A DNA stretch of 64,000 nucleotides, from the NCBI GenBank assembly GCA_965231925.1, contig OZ246894.1, forward strand, positions 3,348,001 through 3,412,000, in the 5' to 3' direction. A program made the translations under genes and the position numbers. This stretch comes from Poriferisodalis sp965231925 (GTDB lineage: Bacteria > Actinomycetota > Acidimicrobiia > Acidimicrobiales > Poriferisodalaceae). A model generated the notes under the pieces. That model was not told where the DNA came from. It saw nothing but the letters and a program-made list of their open reading frames with translations, and made no database searches. Positions 44,844-53,462 of the stretch are shown piece after piece (position 1 is the stretch's first letter; each line of letters starts with the position of its first letter).

Positions 44844-44974
44844 CGAACTACCGCAGCCGCTGGGACGAGTTGTTGATGCTGCACCTCGCCGACCACGGCG
44901 AGCTTCCCGAGTCGCAGCGCGACCAAGCCCAGCGCGTCGGTCGCCTCTCCCCCGCCCGACAAAGCAGCATCTGA
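44843..44974 (+). pseudogene. Fragment of the small GIY-YIG-like gene
   Basis: From cgaactaccgcagccgc onward it encodes NYRSRWDELLMLHLADHGEL, nearly the same as the 3' third of the gene at 40627-40962. It ends with a different tail (ARQSSI) at the TGA 44972-44974. It is fused at its 5' end to the dehydrogenase fragment. The following stretch to 45078 shows no gene. Confidence 0.85.
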
Positions 44975-45078
44975 CAAACAGTGAAGATGTGGGCGGGGAG
45001 CGGGCGGCTACCGTGTCAGAACTGAATAACGGCGCAGCAGAGCGCTCATCTCAGGCACCCCGCCACACCGATCATCAG

Positions 45079-46104
45079 TCATTCGCAACCGGTGATCGAA
45101 CTCCGCGAGGAGCCATTTTGAATCTGTTCAGCCGGGGTCTTCATCAAATCTCGGTGCTGGGCCGAAGCTCCGACCAATATCCGAATATCGTCATGGCCTT
45201 CAACCACTGCTTGCGCGATTTCGCTCGGCTCGGTCCTACCGATAAGAAACAAACTAGCGCCGAAGAATGGTCTGTGACAGATGCCCCAAGCGGCCACACG
45301 ATCAGCCTCGATAACCCGCAGTTCATCGAGTATCGATAGAAGTTCCGGAATCCGGTCCAAGCGATGCTGCGCCTCGCGCACATCCAATGCGAATAGCGAC
45401 GCATAATCTCTGTCTCTGTCTGCGCATAGCCGATGCTGACTGTAGTAGTCGCATCGAGACAGTCCATGTGAGACAAACGCCTCTTGTCCAATACAGACTT
45501 CGTCAATCAACACGCGGGGCGAACCGCCAGCTAGGACAAAGTCGCCATCTTCGAAGGGGCCTCGCGCACCTCCGTCGCTTTCCAAGAAGTATATCCTCTC
45601 ACGGACCACGTCATATCGAGTACGGCCGCGTGGAAATGACAGGACGCTCCGAAACGAATTCGATAGACCCAGGACGGGAGAATTGAGGAAGTCCAAATAA
45701 ACGCAATCGTCCTCGATGCGTAGGTACCCAGACAAGCCCATGTTATCATAGTCCCCAGTTGGAATATGCATGTTACGAAACTCAGCCGCGGCGATCGCTA
45801 CTGTAGCAGAGCCGATTTCGGTTGTCCTTGACGCGTTCGGATCTATTGGGGGATGTCGGGAAGGTCGTGTGACTTCCTTAGTCGGACTCAGCAGAGCCTC
45901 CAAGCGTTGGCGAGAACTCGTTGGCGTCCTATATTCTGTTGACGCCGCGACGCTGGCCTTGGTTGCGAGACCTCCATCCGATGCCGATGACGGTGCTGAC
46001 GCTCTGTCATCGCCAGTCCGGCAGCCAAATAGCAGTAATGCGGCGATCAAGGATACTGTGAGACGCAAGCCGACGCTGTCTTTCGCCGATTCGTGCGCGA
46101 ACAC
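45079..46104 (-). CDS. Lipoprotein sharing a domain with the neighbouring S1 protease
   Basis: This 341-aa protein has a signal sequence ending near the lipobox LLFGC. Residues 240-310 (REAQHRLDRIPELLSILDEL, then IEADRVAAWGI) match the N-terminal segment of the protease next door (AEAQRRLERIPHLQQLVEAL and IEADRLAGWGI). The middle 150 residues are unrecognised. Codon use looks less GC-biased than in surrounding genes. It follows the protease gene by 5 bp on the same strand. A pro-region-like or inhibitor role is possible but unproven. Confidence 0.55.
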   Translation of the reverse strand: MFAHESAKDSVGLRLTVSLIAALLLFGCRTGDDRASAPSSASDGGLATKASVAASTEYRTPTSSRQRLEALLSPTKEVTRPSRHPPIDPNASRTTEIGSATVAIAAAEFRNMHIPTGDYDNMGLSGYLRIEDDCVYLDFLNSPVLGLSNSFRSVLSFPRGRTRYDVVRERIYFLESDGGARGPFEDGDFVLAGGSPRVLIDEVCIGQEAFVSHGLSRCDYYSQHRLCADRDRDYASLFALDVREAQHRLDRIPELLSILDELRVIEADRVAAWGICHRPFFGASLFLIGRTEPSEIAQAVVEGHDDIRILVGASAQHRDLMKTPAEQIQNGSSRSSITGCE

Positions 46105-46109
46105 TACGA

Positions 46110-47531
46110 TTACAACACGTCCGTAGTCCAGTTGGTAACGACTTGTGCTCGCAACGCAACCTGGACCAGTCGAATGCCGCTGAAGAATGCGCTCACACCT
46201 GAGAGATTACAGTTGTCACCCGAAGTCGAACCCTTGTGTATACCGTAGGCTGCCGAAACACCATAAACTGGTCCCCCGCTGTCCCCATCACAACCTTTGA
46301 CACCGGGGCCAGTCATACGGACAAAGACCGCCTTACACGGTGAGTCATTGCTGTCACACCCACCGCCCGGTTGATGTCGCACATCATCGATCGTGCCGCA
46401 GCTTTGGCCTGAGGAAATGCCGTAGTGGCACACATGGTGGCCCATCATCATGAGGCGGCTCGGTCCAACACTGTTGACTCGACACGTCACCTGTGCACCA
46501 TGCGCCTCGTTGCACACAAACTTGTTTGTCACCGTGTGACCATTACCACCGGGAATCAGGTACAGAGCCGCGTCGTTGTATGGCGTCCACACATGCGCTT
46601 CGCGTGCAACTGAGATGCCCTGTGTGACGAAACTAGTTCGATCGCAGTGCCCTGCTGTCGTGACGCCATATCGACCTGTTCCCTTCTGTCGGACTGTAAA
46701 GGCTGAAGTGCAACGGCCGCGATTTACCATAGCTCGTCCGCCTTCGAATGCCACGTCGTCGCTTGCGCGCTCAGATGCGACGGCGTAGAAGGGAACCTCG
46801 ATGTGTGCGGCGAGCAACGCCTCGACGTATTCGATCACCGCGCTGTTGCTGCTGCCAACGCCAGTGTTCCCGACAGGGCCGAGTTGGCCGACCCCTCCTG
46901 TGCCGGGGCTTTCGAATTGCGGCGTTGGGACACTGTCAATATGGATGCCAATCTCCAGCGCGTTGGCATTGAGATCTATCCCCGTGTGGGTGATGATATC
47001 GCTGAAAGGAGCTTGGTCTGCATCCGTAGCACCGGTGTTGCCAATCGAACCGATGGCTTTCCCGACGCGGAACCGATCCTGAGCTGCTACGAGTTGAGCG
47101 AACGTATAGTCGGCACCTGTACGAATCTGCAGGTCGCCATGGGCAGCTGCAAGCGTGGCAGCTTGCGGCAGCGGGGCTTGATCTCCCGTGAGCCAAACCC
47201 AAGCCGTCATCGTTCCGTTGTGGTCGATGCCCCAGCCTGCCAACCGGTCAGCTTCGATCTTGTGGAGTGCTTCGACGAGCTGCTGCAAGTGCGGAATGCG
47301 CTCAAGACGTCGCTGCGCTTCAGCGAGGGTGACCGAATAGTCCGACGCGTAAGAGGCCACAACCGGGTGGGTCGTGGCCTCTTTGTCAGCAGCGGATTCA
47401 GCAGAAGCCGTGGTCGGCGCCAGCGCGATCAATACGGCGGCCGCGGCAAGCACAGCGGTGATCCGCCGTGCTCTGCGGTTAGGCGGGTCGCCGCGAGCAG
47501 TCGAGGGACAGTTGGGGCGTTGATGGCGCAT
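46110..47531 (-). CDS. Secreted S1-family serine protease, streptogrisin-like
   Basis: About 473 aa from ATG 47531. A signal peptide (AVLAAAAVLIALAPTTASA) is followed by a pro-region with the AEAQRRLERIP segment. The protease domain has the catalytic triad: TTAGHC (His), PYNDAALYL (Asp) and GCDGDSGGPVYG (Ser). Several Cys pairs suggest disulfides. Family members are secreted and activated by removal of the pro-region. It lies in the repeat-bounded insert with the related lipoprotein. Confidence 0.85.
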   Translation of the reverse strand: MRHQRPNCPSTARGDPPNRRARRITAVLAAAAVLIALAPTTASAESAADKEATTHPVVASYASDYSVTLAEAQRRLERIPHLQQLVEALHKIEADRLAGWGIDHNGTMTAWVWLTGDQAPLPQAATLAAAHGDLQIRTGADYTFAQLVAAQDRFRVGKAIGSIGNTGATDADQAPFSDIITHTGIDLNANALEIGIHIDSVPTPQFESPGTGGVGQLGPVGNTGVGSSNSAVIEYVEALLAAHIEVPFYAVASERASDDVAFEGGRAMVNRGRCTSAFTVRQKGTGRYGVTTAGHCDRTSFVTQGISVAREAHVWTPYNDAALYLIPGGNGHTVTNKFVCNEAHGAQVTCRVNSVGPSRLMMMGHHVCHYGISSGQSCGTIDDVRHQPGGGCDSNDSPCKAVFVRMTGPGVKGCDGDSGGPVYGVSAAYGIHKGSTSGDNCNLSGVSAFFSGIRLVQVALRAQVVTNWTTDVL

Positions 47532-47686
47532 CGTGGACTCCTGTCGATCATCGAATTGCGGTGAGACGGCTCGTCGCGAGCCATCCGCTGACCACTGGCT
47601 ACCACGCCCTCCATAGGCACGATGACACACGGCTCGAAATGATGAGAGGCGGCGGCCGGGTCGGAGCTCCGACCCTCGCGTCCGAA

Positions 47687-48185
47687 TCGCTCACTTGAAG
47701 CTGCCGCCGAGGATGTCGCGGGCCATGATCAGCCGCTGCACCTCGCTGGGGCCTTCGCCGATGCGGCGGATCCGCAGTTCGCGGTACCAGCGCTCGAGCG
47801 GAAGGTCCCTGGTGACGCCGATGCCGCCATGGATCTGAATGCAGCGGTCCACCACGCGCCCGGCGGCCTCGGAGGCGACGAGCTTGGCCATAGCCGCCTC
47901 GGTGCGGAACCGCTCGCCTTGGTCGGCCTTCTGGGCGGCCTCGAGCACGCACCAGCGCCCGTGACGGATGTCGATCTCGTTGTCGACGATCATCCACTGG
48001 ACCGCCTGCTTCTCAGCCAGCACCGAGCCGAACGTCTCACGGCTGCGGGCCCATTCGATCGCCATCTCCTGCGCCACGATCGCCGGCCCCAAACAGCCCG
48101 CGGCGTACGGGATGCGCTGGCGGCTCAGCCGATCGTTGGCAATGCCGAACCCGCCGTTCACCTCGCCCAGCACGTGGCTCTCAGG
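47687..48185. repeat. 499-bp direct repeat, copy 2
   Basis: This is the copy inside the complete acyl-CoA dehydrogenase gene, matching 42242-42740 without a visible difference. After ctctcagg the sequences part: here the gene goes on (cacccgcatgtcgg), there the IS1634 repeat begins. The left border coincides with the region just past the stop codon. Confidence 0.88.
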
Positions 48186-48857
48186 CACCCGCATGTCGGT
48201 GAATTCCAGCTCGGTGGCGTAGCGCGTCGCCCGCAGCGTGTGCACCACCCGGCGCACGTTGAATCCGGGCGTGTCGGTGTCGACGATGAACGCCGTGACG
48301 CCGTTGCGTCCCGGGTCGTCGGAGGTGCGGGCGAACAGCAGCGCATAGTCGGCCTTGTCGGCACCGGAGATGAACAGCTTCGAGCCGTTCAGCACCCACT
48401 CGTCGCCGTCCTTGAAGCCCTGTGTGCGAATGGCCCGGCCGGGGTCGGAGCCGCCCGACGGCTCGGTCAGGGCGAAGCAGCCCATCTTCTCGCCGCGCAG
48501 CGTCGGGTACAGCCACCGTTCCTTCTGCTCGTCGGTGGCCTCGTAGAGCTGCGCCAGCCCGGCGCCGCCGAACACCCCGTAGCAGGGGTTGTAGAGCCCA
48601 GCGCGGTGCTTGGACATCTCGATGGCCATGAGTGCTCGCGTCGTCGTGTCGAGGCCAGGTCCGCCGTACTCGGCGGGAATGTCGAGCCCGTAGAAGCCCA
48701 TATCGCGGGTCATCTGCGTCAGGCGGGCGGCATCATCGGGCTTCAGCTCGCCGGCGTCTGGATCGAGGTCAGCTTCCAGCGGGATGATCTCGCTCTCCAC
48801 AAAGCGCTGCACCGTCTCGACGATCAGCGCCTGCTCGTCGCTCATGGAGAAGTCCAC
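47691..48857 (-). CDS. Acyl-CoA dehydrogenase, complete copy
   Basis: About 388 aa from GTG 48857, which follows AAGGGGG at 6 nt. The protein has an N-terminal helical domain (MSDEQALIVETVQRF), the FAD-binding middle with CFALTEPSGGSDPGRAI and the C-terminal helices with RSRETFGS and QIHGGIGVTRDLPLERWYREL. It introduces the alpha-beta double bond in acyl-CoA; chain preference is unknown. It lies downstream of the MaoC-like gene on the same strand. The last 165 codons are duplicated at 42246. Confidence 0.9.
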   Translation of the reverse strand: MDFSMSDEQALIVETVQRFVESEIIPLEADLDPDAGELKPDDAARLTQMTRDMGFYGLDIPAEYGGPGLDTTTRALMAIEMSKHRAGLYNPCYGVFGGAGLAQLYEATDEQKERWLYPTLRGEKMGCFALTEPSGGSDPGRAIRTQGFKDGDEWVLNGSKLFISGADKADYALLFARTSDDPGRNGVTAFIVDTDTPGFNVRRVVHTLRATRYATELEFTDMRVPESHVLGEVNGGFGIANDRLSRQRIPYAAGCLGPAIVAQEMAIEWARSRETFGSVLAEKQAVQWMIVDNEIDIRHGRWCVLEAAQKADQGERFRTEAAMAKLVASEAAGRVVDRCIQIHGGIGVTRDLPLERWYRELRIRRIGEGPSEVQRLIMARDILGGSFK

Positions 48858-48925
48858 GTTGTGCCCCCTTGCTTCGGCCCCGTGTCGGCGCCCGATGCTA
48901 GGAGGCTGGCGTCGTACGGGCCGTA

Positions 48926-49912
48926 TCAGCCCGAGGTCCAGGCCAACTGGGCGAAGGCGGGAGCCACGACTACCCGGTCGCCGACCGAGACCGACAGGTC
49001 GACGCTGAAGCCTGCATCGTCGGACGTCGCAATCGTGCCGGAGCAGACCACCGTCTCCCCGGCGTACACCGGTGCACGATTGCGGTACGCGAGCCGGACG
49101 AGCCGGGCGCCAGCACCCGCATCTCGCAGGACGCACTCGGCCAGCAACGCGCCGAGCATCTGACCGTCGACAACCGGTGCCGGCGCTCCCAGCCGGCGGG
49201 CGTGAGCCTCGTCGTAATGGAGGCGGTGCCAGTCCCAAGTGGCGGCGCCGTAGGCGACCATGTCTGCCAGCGCGATGCGCCTGCTCAGCGGCCGAAGCGG
49301 CCGACCGGGCCGTAACGCGGCTCTGGGCAGCGGTTCTGGAGTAGCCGGAGTACTCGCGGCGTCGGGGGCGTCGTCCTCGAGCTGCGGTGTCGCAGGCGCG
49401 GTGTCCGATGCGGGCTCGTGAGCCGCTTCCGCCTCCGCTTCGGCAGGAGCGGCACCGAGCGGGCGGAAGATCATCGTCTCGGCGTTGGTCGCCAGCCGAT
49501 CGCCGCCGACGGAATAGGCGGCCTCTGCGGTGACGAGCAGCAGTGGGTCGCCGTCCCGGTCGCGCCGCTCCGTCGCATCGGTCAACGTCCACGTTGTCTC
49601 GATGACGTCATCGAACCGGGCAGGCCGATCGAACCGGTAGTCGTTGCCGCCCCGGAACATGGCGCAGCGCACCGGGAGCGGCAGCTCCCACACGTGCCCG
49701 AGATACGAATTGCGGTCGGGGACAGCGCGACCGGTCAGCTGTGCCGTCTCACAGATCAACGTCGGCGGCGCCTCGTCGCGCCAACGCGCAGCGTCGGCCC
49801 CGATGGCCAGGGCGAAGTAACGGATCGAGGCCCGGCTCAGCGGTTCCGGTGCCGTATAGGTCAACGTCGAACCGAGTGCTGCGCGCACTTCGTCGGTCAA
49901 CAATTGGCTCAT
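48926..49912 (-). CDS. MaoC-like dehydratase, two hot-dog domains
   Basis: This 328-aa protein resembles FAS1-like dehydratase domains. The N-terminal hot-dog (residues 1-155) includes SRASIRYFALAIG. A linker rich in Ala, Glu and Pro is followed by a second hot-dog (about 215-328) with DMVAYGAATWDWHRLHYDE, which carries the MaoC-type Asp and His positions. It probably hydrates enoyl-CoA. It precedes the acyl-CoA dehydrogenase on the same strand. Confidence 0.8.
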   Translation of the reverse strand: MSQLLTDEVRAALGSTLTYTAPEPLSRASIRYFALAIGADAARWRDEAPPTLICETAQLTGRAVPDRNSYLGHVWELPLPVRCAMFRGGNDYRFDRPARFDDVIETTWTLTDATERRDRDGDPLLLVTAEAAYSVGGDRLATNAETMIFRPLGAAPAEAEAEAAHEPASDTAPATPQLEDDAPDAASTPATPEPLPRAALRPGRPLRPLSRRIALADMVAYGAATWDWHRLHYDEAHARRLGAPAPVVDGQMLGALLAECVLRDAGAGARLVRLAYRNRAPVYAGETVVCSGTIATSDDAGFSVDLSVSVGDRVVVAPAFAQLAWTSG

Positions 49913-49932
49913 GAGACTGCTCGGGCCAGGTC

Positions 49933-51057
49933 TCAGGGCATCGAGACGATGGCTTCCACCTCAATCAGCCACCTGCGGCTCAGCAGGCCCCCGACGACCA
50001 CTCCGGTCGACGCTGGGAACGGCCTGCCGAGCACCTGCTGACGCACGTCGCCCACAGCGCGGTAGCCCTCGACTCCGTCGGGCGTCACGTACTCGACGGT
50101 CTTGACAAGGTTGTCGATGGAGGTTCCGGCCATCTCGCAGATCGCGGCGATCTCGCCGTACACGAACTCGGCCTGTCCGCCGATGTCGCCTTCCGCCACG
50201 GTCTCGCCCGATGACATGTCGAACGCCGTCGTACCGGAGACGAACAGCAGCCCGCCGGCTTCCACTGCGGGGCTGAAGGTCAGCGACGAGTACGCCTCAG
50301 GCCGGAAGGGCACCACCGTCTTGGGATGCGCAGACGCCCACATGTCAAGCACGACGAGTGCATCGGGATGAGGCAGCTGCCCCATCAGCAAGCCCGTTGA
50401 GGACGGAAATTGCGGGCTGAGCAGCCGCCGCCGTGCTTCTGCAGTCTCGTTGTACTGGCGGCGGGTGGCTGCGGTGGTCTGCTGCACCACCCGCACCACA
50501 TTGGACAGATCCATGCCGTGGGGCTCAAGCCGACGGCCAGCCTCTTCGAGAGCCCACTCGCATTGGCCGACGAAGTCGCCGGGCAGTACAACATTGCCGT
50601 CGTCGTCGACGGGCATCACCTGCGGAACGCGAACCAAGCCGTCTACCTGACCGGCCACTACCTCCACCTCGACCAGCGCCTCAGGCCGCACCAGAGCTTC
50701 CACGATGAACGTGGACGGGCGCGCCCCGCCCACTGCCGAGCCGAGACTGTGCGGCCGCTGCGCCGCTATTGCGTCGCGCTCGGGTGCGCCGACCGTCGTG
50801 ATGTACTCGGTCACCTCCGAGCAGTCGCTGACATCCCGGCCGGCCGCGTCGAGTACGGCTTCCACCTTGGCCCAGCACACGCTGGCCTGCTCAGCACCGT
50901 CACCGCGCACGGTGACCCGTCCAGACTCGCCGTCGTACGCGCCCGCAGTCTGTCCTGCTAGCCACGCGGCGCCTGCGGCGTCGATGCCCGGGGAGAACGA
51001 ATAGCGGCTGGTGTCCAGCCACGGGAACAACTCGGGGGTGATTTCCCGGAGGGGCAT
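49933..51057 (-). CDS. Tandem RidA/YjgF-domain protein (three domains)
   Basis: The protein has 374 aa with three RidA-like units: about 20-125 (IDAAGAAWLAGQTA), 130-240 (DDDGNVVLPGDFVGQCEWAL) and 265-374 (LTFSPAVEAGGLLFVSGTTAFD and FPASTGVVVGGLL). The third unit is the best match to the family and keeps the Arg-containing substrate pocket region. RidA enzymes hydrolyse reactive enamines or imines; a triple fusion is uncommon. ATG 51057 is used. Confidence 0.75.
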   Translation of the reverse strand: MPLREITPELFPWLDTSRYSFSPGIDAAGAAWLAGQTAGAYDGESGRVTVRGDGAEQASVCWAKVEAVLDAAGRDVSDCSEVTEYITTVGAPERDAIAAQRPHSLGSAVGGARPSTFIVEALVRPEALVEVEVVAGQVDGLVRVPQVMPVDDDGNVVLPGDFVGQCEWALEEAGRRLEPHGMDLSNVVRVVQQTTAATRRQYNETAEARRRLLSPQFPSSTGLLMGQLPHPDALVVLDMWASAHPKTVVPFRPEAYSSLTFSPAVEAGGLLFVSGTTAFDMSSGETVAEGDIGGQAEFVYGEIAAICEMAGTSIDNLVKTVEYVTPDGVEGYRAVGDVRQQVLGRPFPASTGVVVGGLLSRRWLIEVEAIVSMP

Positions 51058-51216
51058 GGTGCGTGCTCCTCGTACACGAACGACGGCAACGTCGATGCCG
51101 TTCGCACTTGTCTACTGCGCGCACGCGTCCGAATCGAGGACATTTGTCGACCAGTACGCATCTCGGCCGGCCACCGCGCCACGGCTGGGCGGCAGCCGCG
51201 GCGTGGCAGGTGTTCG

Positions 51217-52005
51217 CTAGTTGCCGGTGAAGTTCGGCGCGCGGCGCTCCACGAACGCTGCGATGCCTTCGCGGCCGTCGTGGGTCTGCATGGCGTTGGT
51301 GATCATCTTGCCTTCGAACTCGCCTGCCTGTTCGAGTGGCGAGTCGATGCCGGCGTAGACCACCCGCTTGGCGTGACCGAGCGCCCACGCCGGGCCGTCG
51401 GCCAATGCCTGGGCGAGCTCGGCTGCGGCTGAGTCGACCTCATCGTCGGGAACAACACGGTTGACCAGCCCCCATTGCTCGGCCTCCTGAGCGGAGAGCA
51501 CCCGGTTGGTGAGGGTCAGGTCGAGCATCCGGCGCAGCCCGATGTGGCGCGCTAAGAAGTACGACGACGTGCCGTCGGGCGTCACGCCGGCCCGCGTGTA
51601 GGCCATGGTGAACTTCGCAGATTCGCCTGCGACCACCAGATCGAATGAGGCGGCCAGCGACATGCCGGCCCCGCCGACGCTGCCGCCCACACCAGCAACG
51701 AACGGCTTCGGCGTGCGGTTCATCTTGTTGATCGCTGCGTGGAGGTCGATGACCATGTCGGATGCGAGCTGCGGCAGGCCGTCGCCTGCAGCGTGGAACT
51801 CCTTGAGGTCGCCGCCTGCGGAGAACACCCGTCCTTCCGCCGTGACCGACGCTGCCTTGACCGCGTCGTCGAACTCGATTGCAAGCATGACAGCCCGCAG
51901 CTCGCGCGAGAACTGCGGATTCACGGCGTTGGCGCCTTCCGGGCGGTTGAACCGCACATGGGCAACGCCGTCGCGAACGTCGTAGGTGATCGTCTCCAAA
52001 TCCAT
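51217..52005 (-). CDS. Enoyl-CoA hydratase/isomerase
   Basis: This 262-aa crotonase has the VRFNRPEGANAVNPQF start, the oxyanion-hole pair in SAGGDLKEFHAAG and GVGGSVGGAGMSLAASFDLV, and MAYTRAGVTPDGTSSYFLAR. The catalytic Glu found in true hydratases is not clear (GSVGGAG has none), so it may act as an isomerase or on an unusual acyl-CoA. It lies in a leftward run with the RidA and MaoC genes. Confidence 0.82.
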   Translation of the reverse strand: MDLETITYDVRDGVAHVRFNRPEGANAVNPQFSRELRAVMLAIEFDDAVKAASVTAEGRVFSAGGDLKEFHAAGDGLPQLASDMVIDLHAAINKMNRTPKPFVAGVGGSVGGAGMSLAASFDLVVAGESAKFTMAYTRAGVTPDGTSSYFLARHIGLRRMLDLTLTNRVLSAQEAEQWGLVNRVVPDDEVDSAAAELAQALADGPAWALGHAKRVVYAGIDSPLEQAGEFEGKMITNAMQTHDGREGIAAFVERRAPNFTGN

Positions 52006-52080
52006 GACTGCTCCTGTGGTGCGTCCGTCTGGGGGCTCATCGGGAGGTTACGCGCCCCGATTGGCGGGCGTTTGTGCGAG

Positions 52081-53067
52081 TTAGCTACGGGCTGCGGGCG
52101 AAAGGTCTCGGGCGGCCTGGACTGGGTCGATGCCGCCGAAGGGCATGATCGAGATGGCCGAGACGTCGACGCCGTTGGCGTGATAGCGGTCGATGTGCTC
52201 GCGGCACGCTTCCGGGGGCCCGTGCACCAGCAGTTCGTCGACGAGGTCGTCGTCGATGACTTCGAGCGCGCCGCGGCGGTCGCCCTCGGACCAGCGGTCC
52301 CACATGGCAGCGAGCAGTTCGCCTCGGCCGAGCCAGCGATGGAATTCGGCATAGACCGGAACGTTCAGGTACGCAGCCATCGCCCGTTTGAAGCCGGTCC
52401 GGACCGTGTCGGCGTCGGGATTGGGGCACACGAAGATGCGGGCCACCACTTCCTTGCCCTCGCCGCCCTCGTCGACGTAGGGGCGGACCGTGGCAACGTC
52501 GTCGGCCGAGAGCCAGTTGATGATTGCGCCGTCGGCCTCGCTGCCCGCCAGCCGCAGCATGCCAGGGCGCAGGGCGGCCAGCAGGATCGGGGGCTGGACC
52601 TCGGGCGGTCGGCCGAGACGGAAGCCCTGCACCTCGAAGGTGTCGTAGGTCTCGCTGATCCGCTCGCCGGTCAGGGCCTGGCGCAAGAACCGCGCCGTGT
52701 CACGCGTTCGTTTGAACGGCTCGTCGAAGGGGATGCCGTTCCAGCGTTCGACGATGACGTTGGAGGATGCGCCGATGCCCATGGCGAAGCGACCGGGCGC
52801 GGCCTCACAGATGGACGCCGTCTGCTGGGCCAACAGGGCAGGCCCACGGGTGAACACCGGGATGATGGCGATGCCCAGTCGCACCTCAGGTACCCATTGG
52901 CTGGCCAGGACGAGCGGGGTGAACCCGTCTGTGCCGTCCGCTTCAGAGCTCCAGAACTCCGTGTAGCCGAGGTCGGCGAATTCGCGATAGAGGTCGGCTT
53001 GGGCGTGGAGGGGATCGCCGAAGGGAACCGTGATGCCGTAACGCCAGCCATGTCGATTGTCGGTCAC
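52081..53067 (-). CDS. LLM-class flavin/F420-dependent oxidoreductase
   Basis: This 328-aa luciferase-like monooxygenase has YGITVPFGDPLHAQ at the N-terminus, LGYTEFWSSEADG, and PGRFAMGIGASSNVIVERWNG, with the phosphate-binding turn. In actinobacteria such proteins often use F420. GTG 53067 is chosen. Three 13-bp repeats spaced 16 bp apart lie upstream and are probably operator sites. Confidence 0.82.
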   Translation of the reverse strand: MTDNRHGWRYGITVPFGDPLHAQADLYREFADLGYTEFWSSEADGTDGFTPLVLASQWVPEVRLGIAIIPVFTRGPALLAQQTASICEAAPGRFAMGIGASSNVIVERWNGIPFDEPFKRTRDTARFLRQALTGERISETYDTFEVQGFRLGRPPEVQPPILLAALRPGMLRLAGSEADGAIINWLSADDVATVRPYVDEGGEGKEVVARIFVCPNPDADTVRTGFKRAMAAYLNVPVYAEFHRWLGRGELLAAMWDRWSEGDRRGALEVIDDDLVDELLVHGPPEACREHIDRYHANGVDVSAISIMPFGGIDPVQAARDLSPAARS

Positions 53068-53103
53068 GGCGCGCAGGCTAGTGAGCCGTGACGAGACGTA
53101 TCT

Positions 53104-53148
53104 CTGTGACGTCTGGTTGCTGTGACGTCTGGACTCTGTGACATCTGG
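53104..53148. repeat. Three direct repeats upstream of the LLM gene, likely operator
   Basis: CTGTGACGTCTGG occurs at 53104-53116 and 53120-53132, with one mismatch at 53136-53148. The period is exactly 16 bp. The core GTGACGTC is nearly palindromic. The array lies 37 to 81 bp upstream of the LLM start and about 70 bp upstream of the divergent small ORF, the right place for a regulator binding site. Confidence 0.65.
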
Positions 53149-53218
53149 TCGGCCGCGTGGCAGTACGGCGCAACGCCATGCAGGCTTTCGTGTAACACCC
53201 CCTGATCACACTGGGCAC

Positions 53219-53389
53219 ATGACAGAACAGCTTGATCTCGTACCTCAGCTCCGTCTGGTGTCAACCAGCCGGATGCCCCACCGGCTGACCCGCGCGACCC
53301 GTCAGGAAGGACTGCGTGGCGTCGCTCGGGCACGGTTGGCGCTGGCCGCTACGGCACCTCCCCCTGAAATCGACCTTGACGCCGCCTGA
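53219..53389 (+). CDS. Small basic protein, 56 aa, unknown
   Basis: ATG 53219 follows a promoter-like tgatcacactgggc almost identical to that before fic. Without room for a ribosome site, it would be leaderless. The product is Arg-rich in the middle (MPHRLTRATRQEGL) and acidic at the end (EIDLDAA). It lies between the LLM gene and the thiolase. No family is recognised. Confidence 0.4.
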   Translation: MTEQLDLVPQLRLVSTSRMPHRLTRATRQEGLRGVARARLALAATAPPPEIDLDAA

Positions 53390-53462
53390 TGTCGGCGGAG
53401 GCAGGCCGACGTCGGGCAATCCGTTGGGCGGGCTGTGCGGGGTCGCAAGTACAGTGCCGGCC

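Noticed and set aside
47600..49592. 633-codon minus-strand frame fused to the acyl-CoA dehydrogenase
   Set aside because: The first 245 residues are an out-of-frame shadow of the MaoC gene. The real start is GTG 48857 with AAGGGGG in front.
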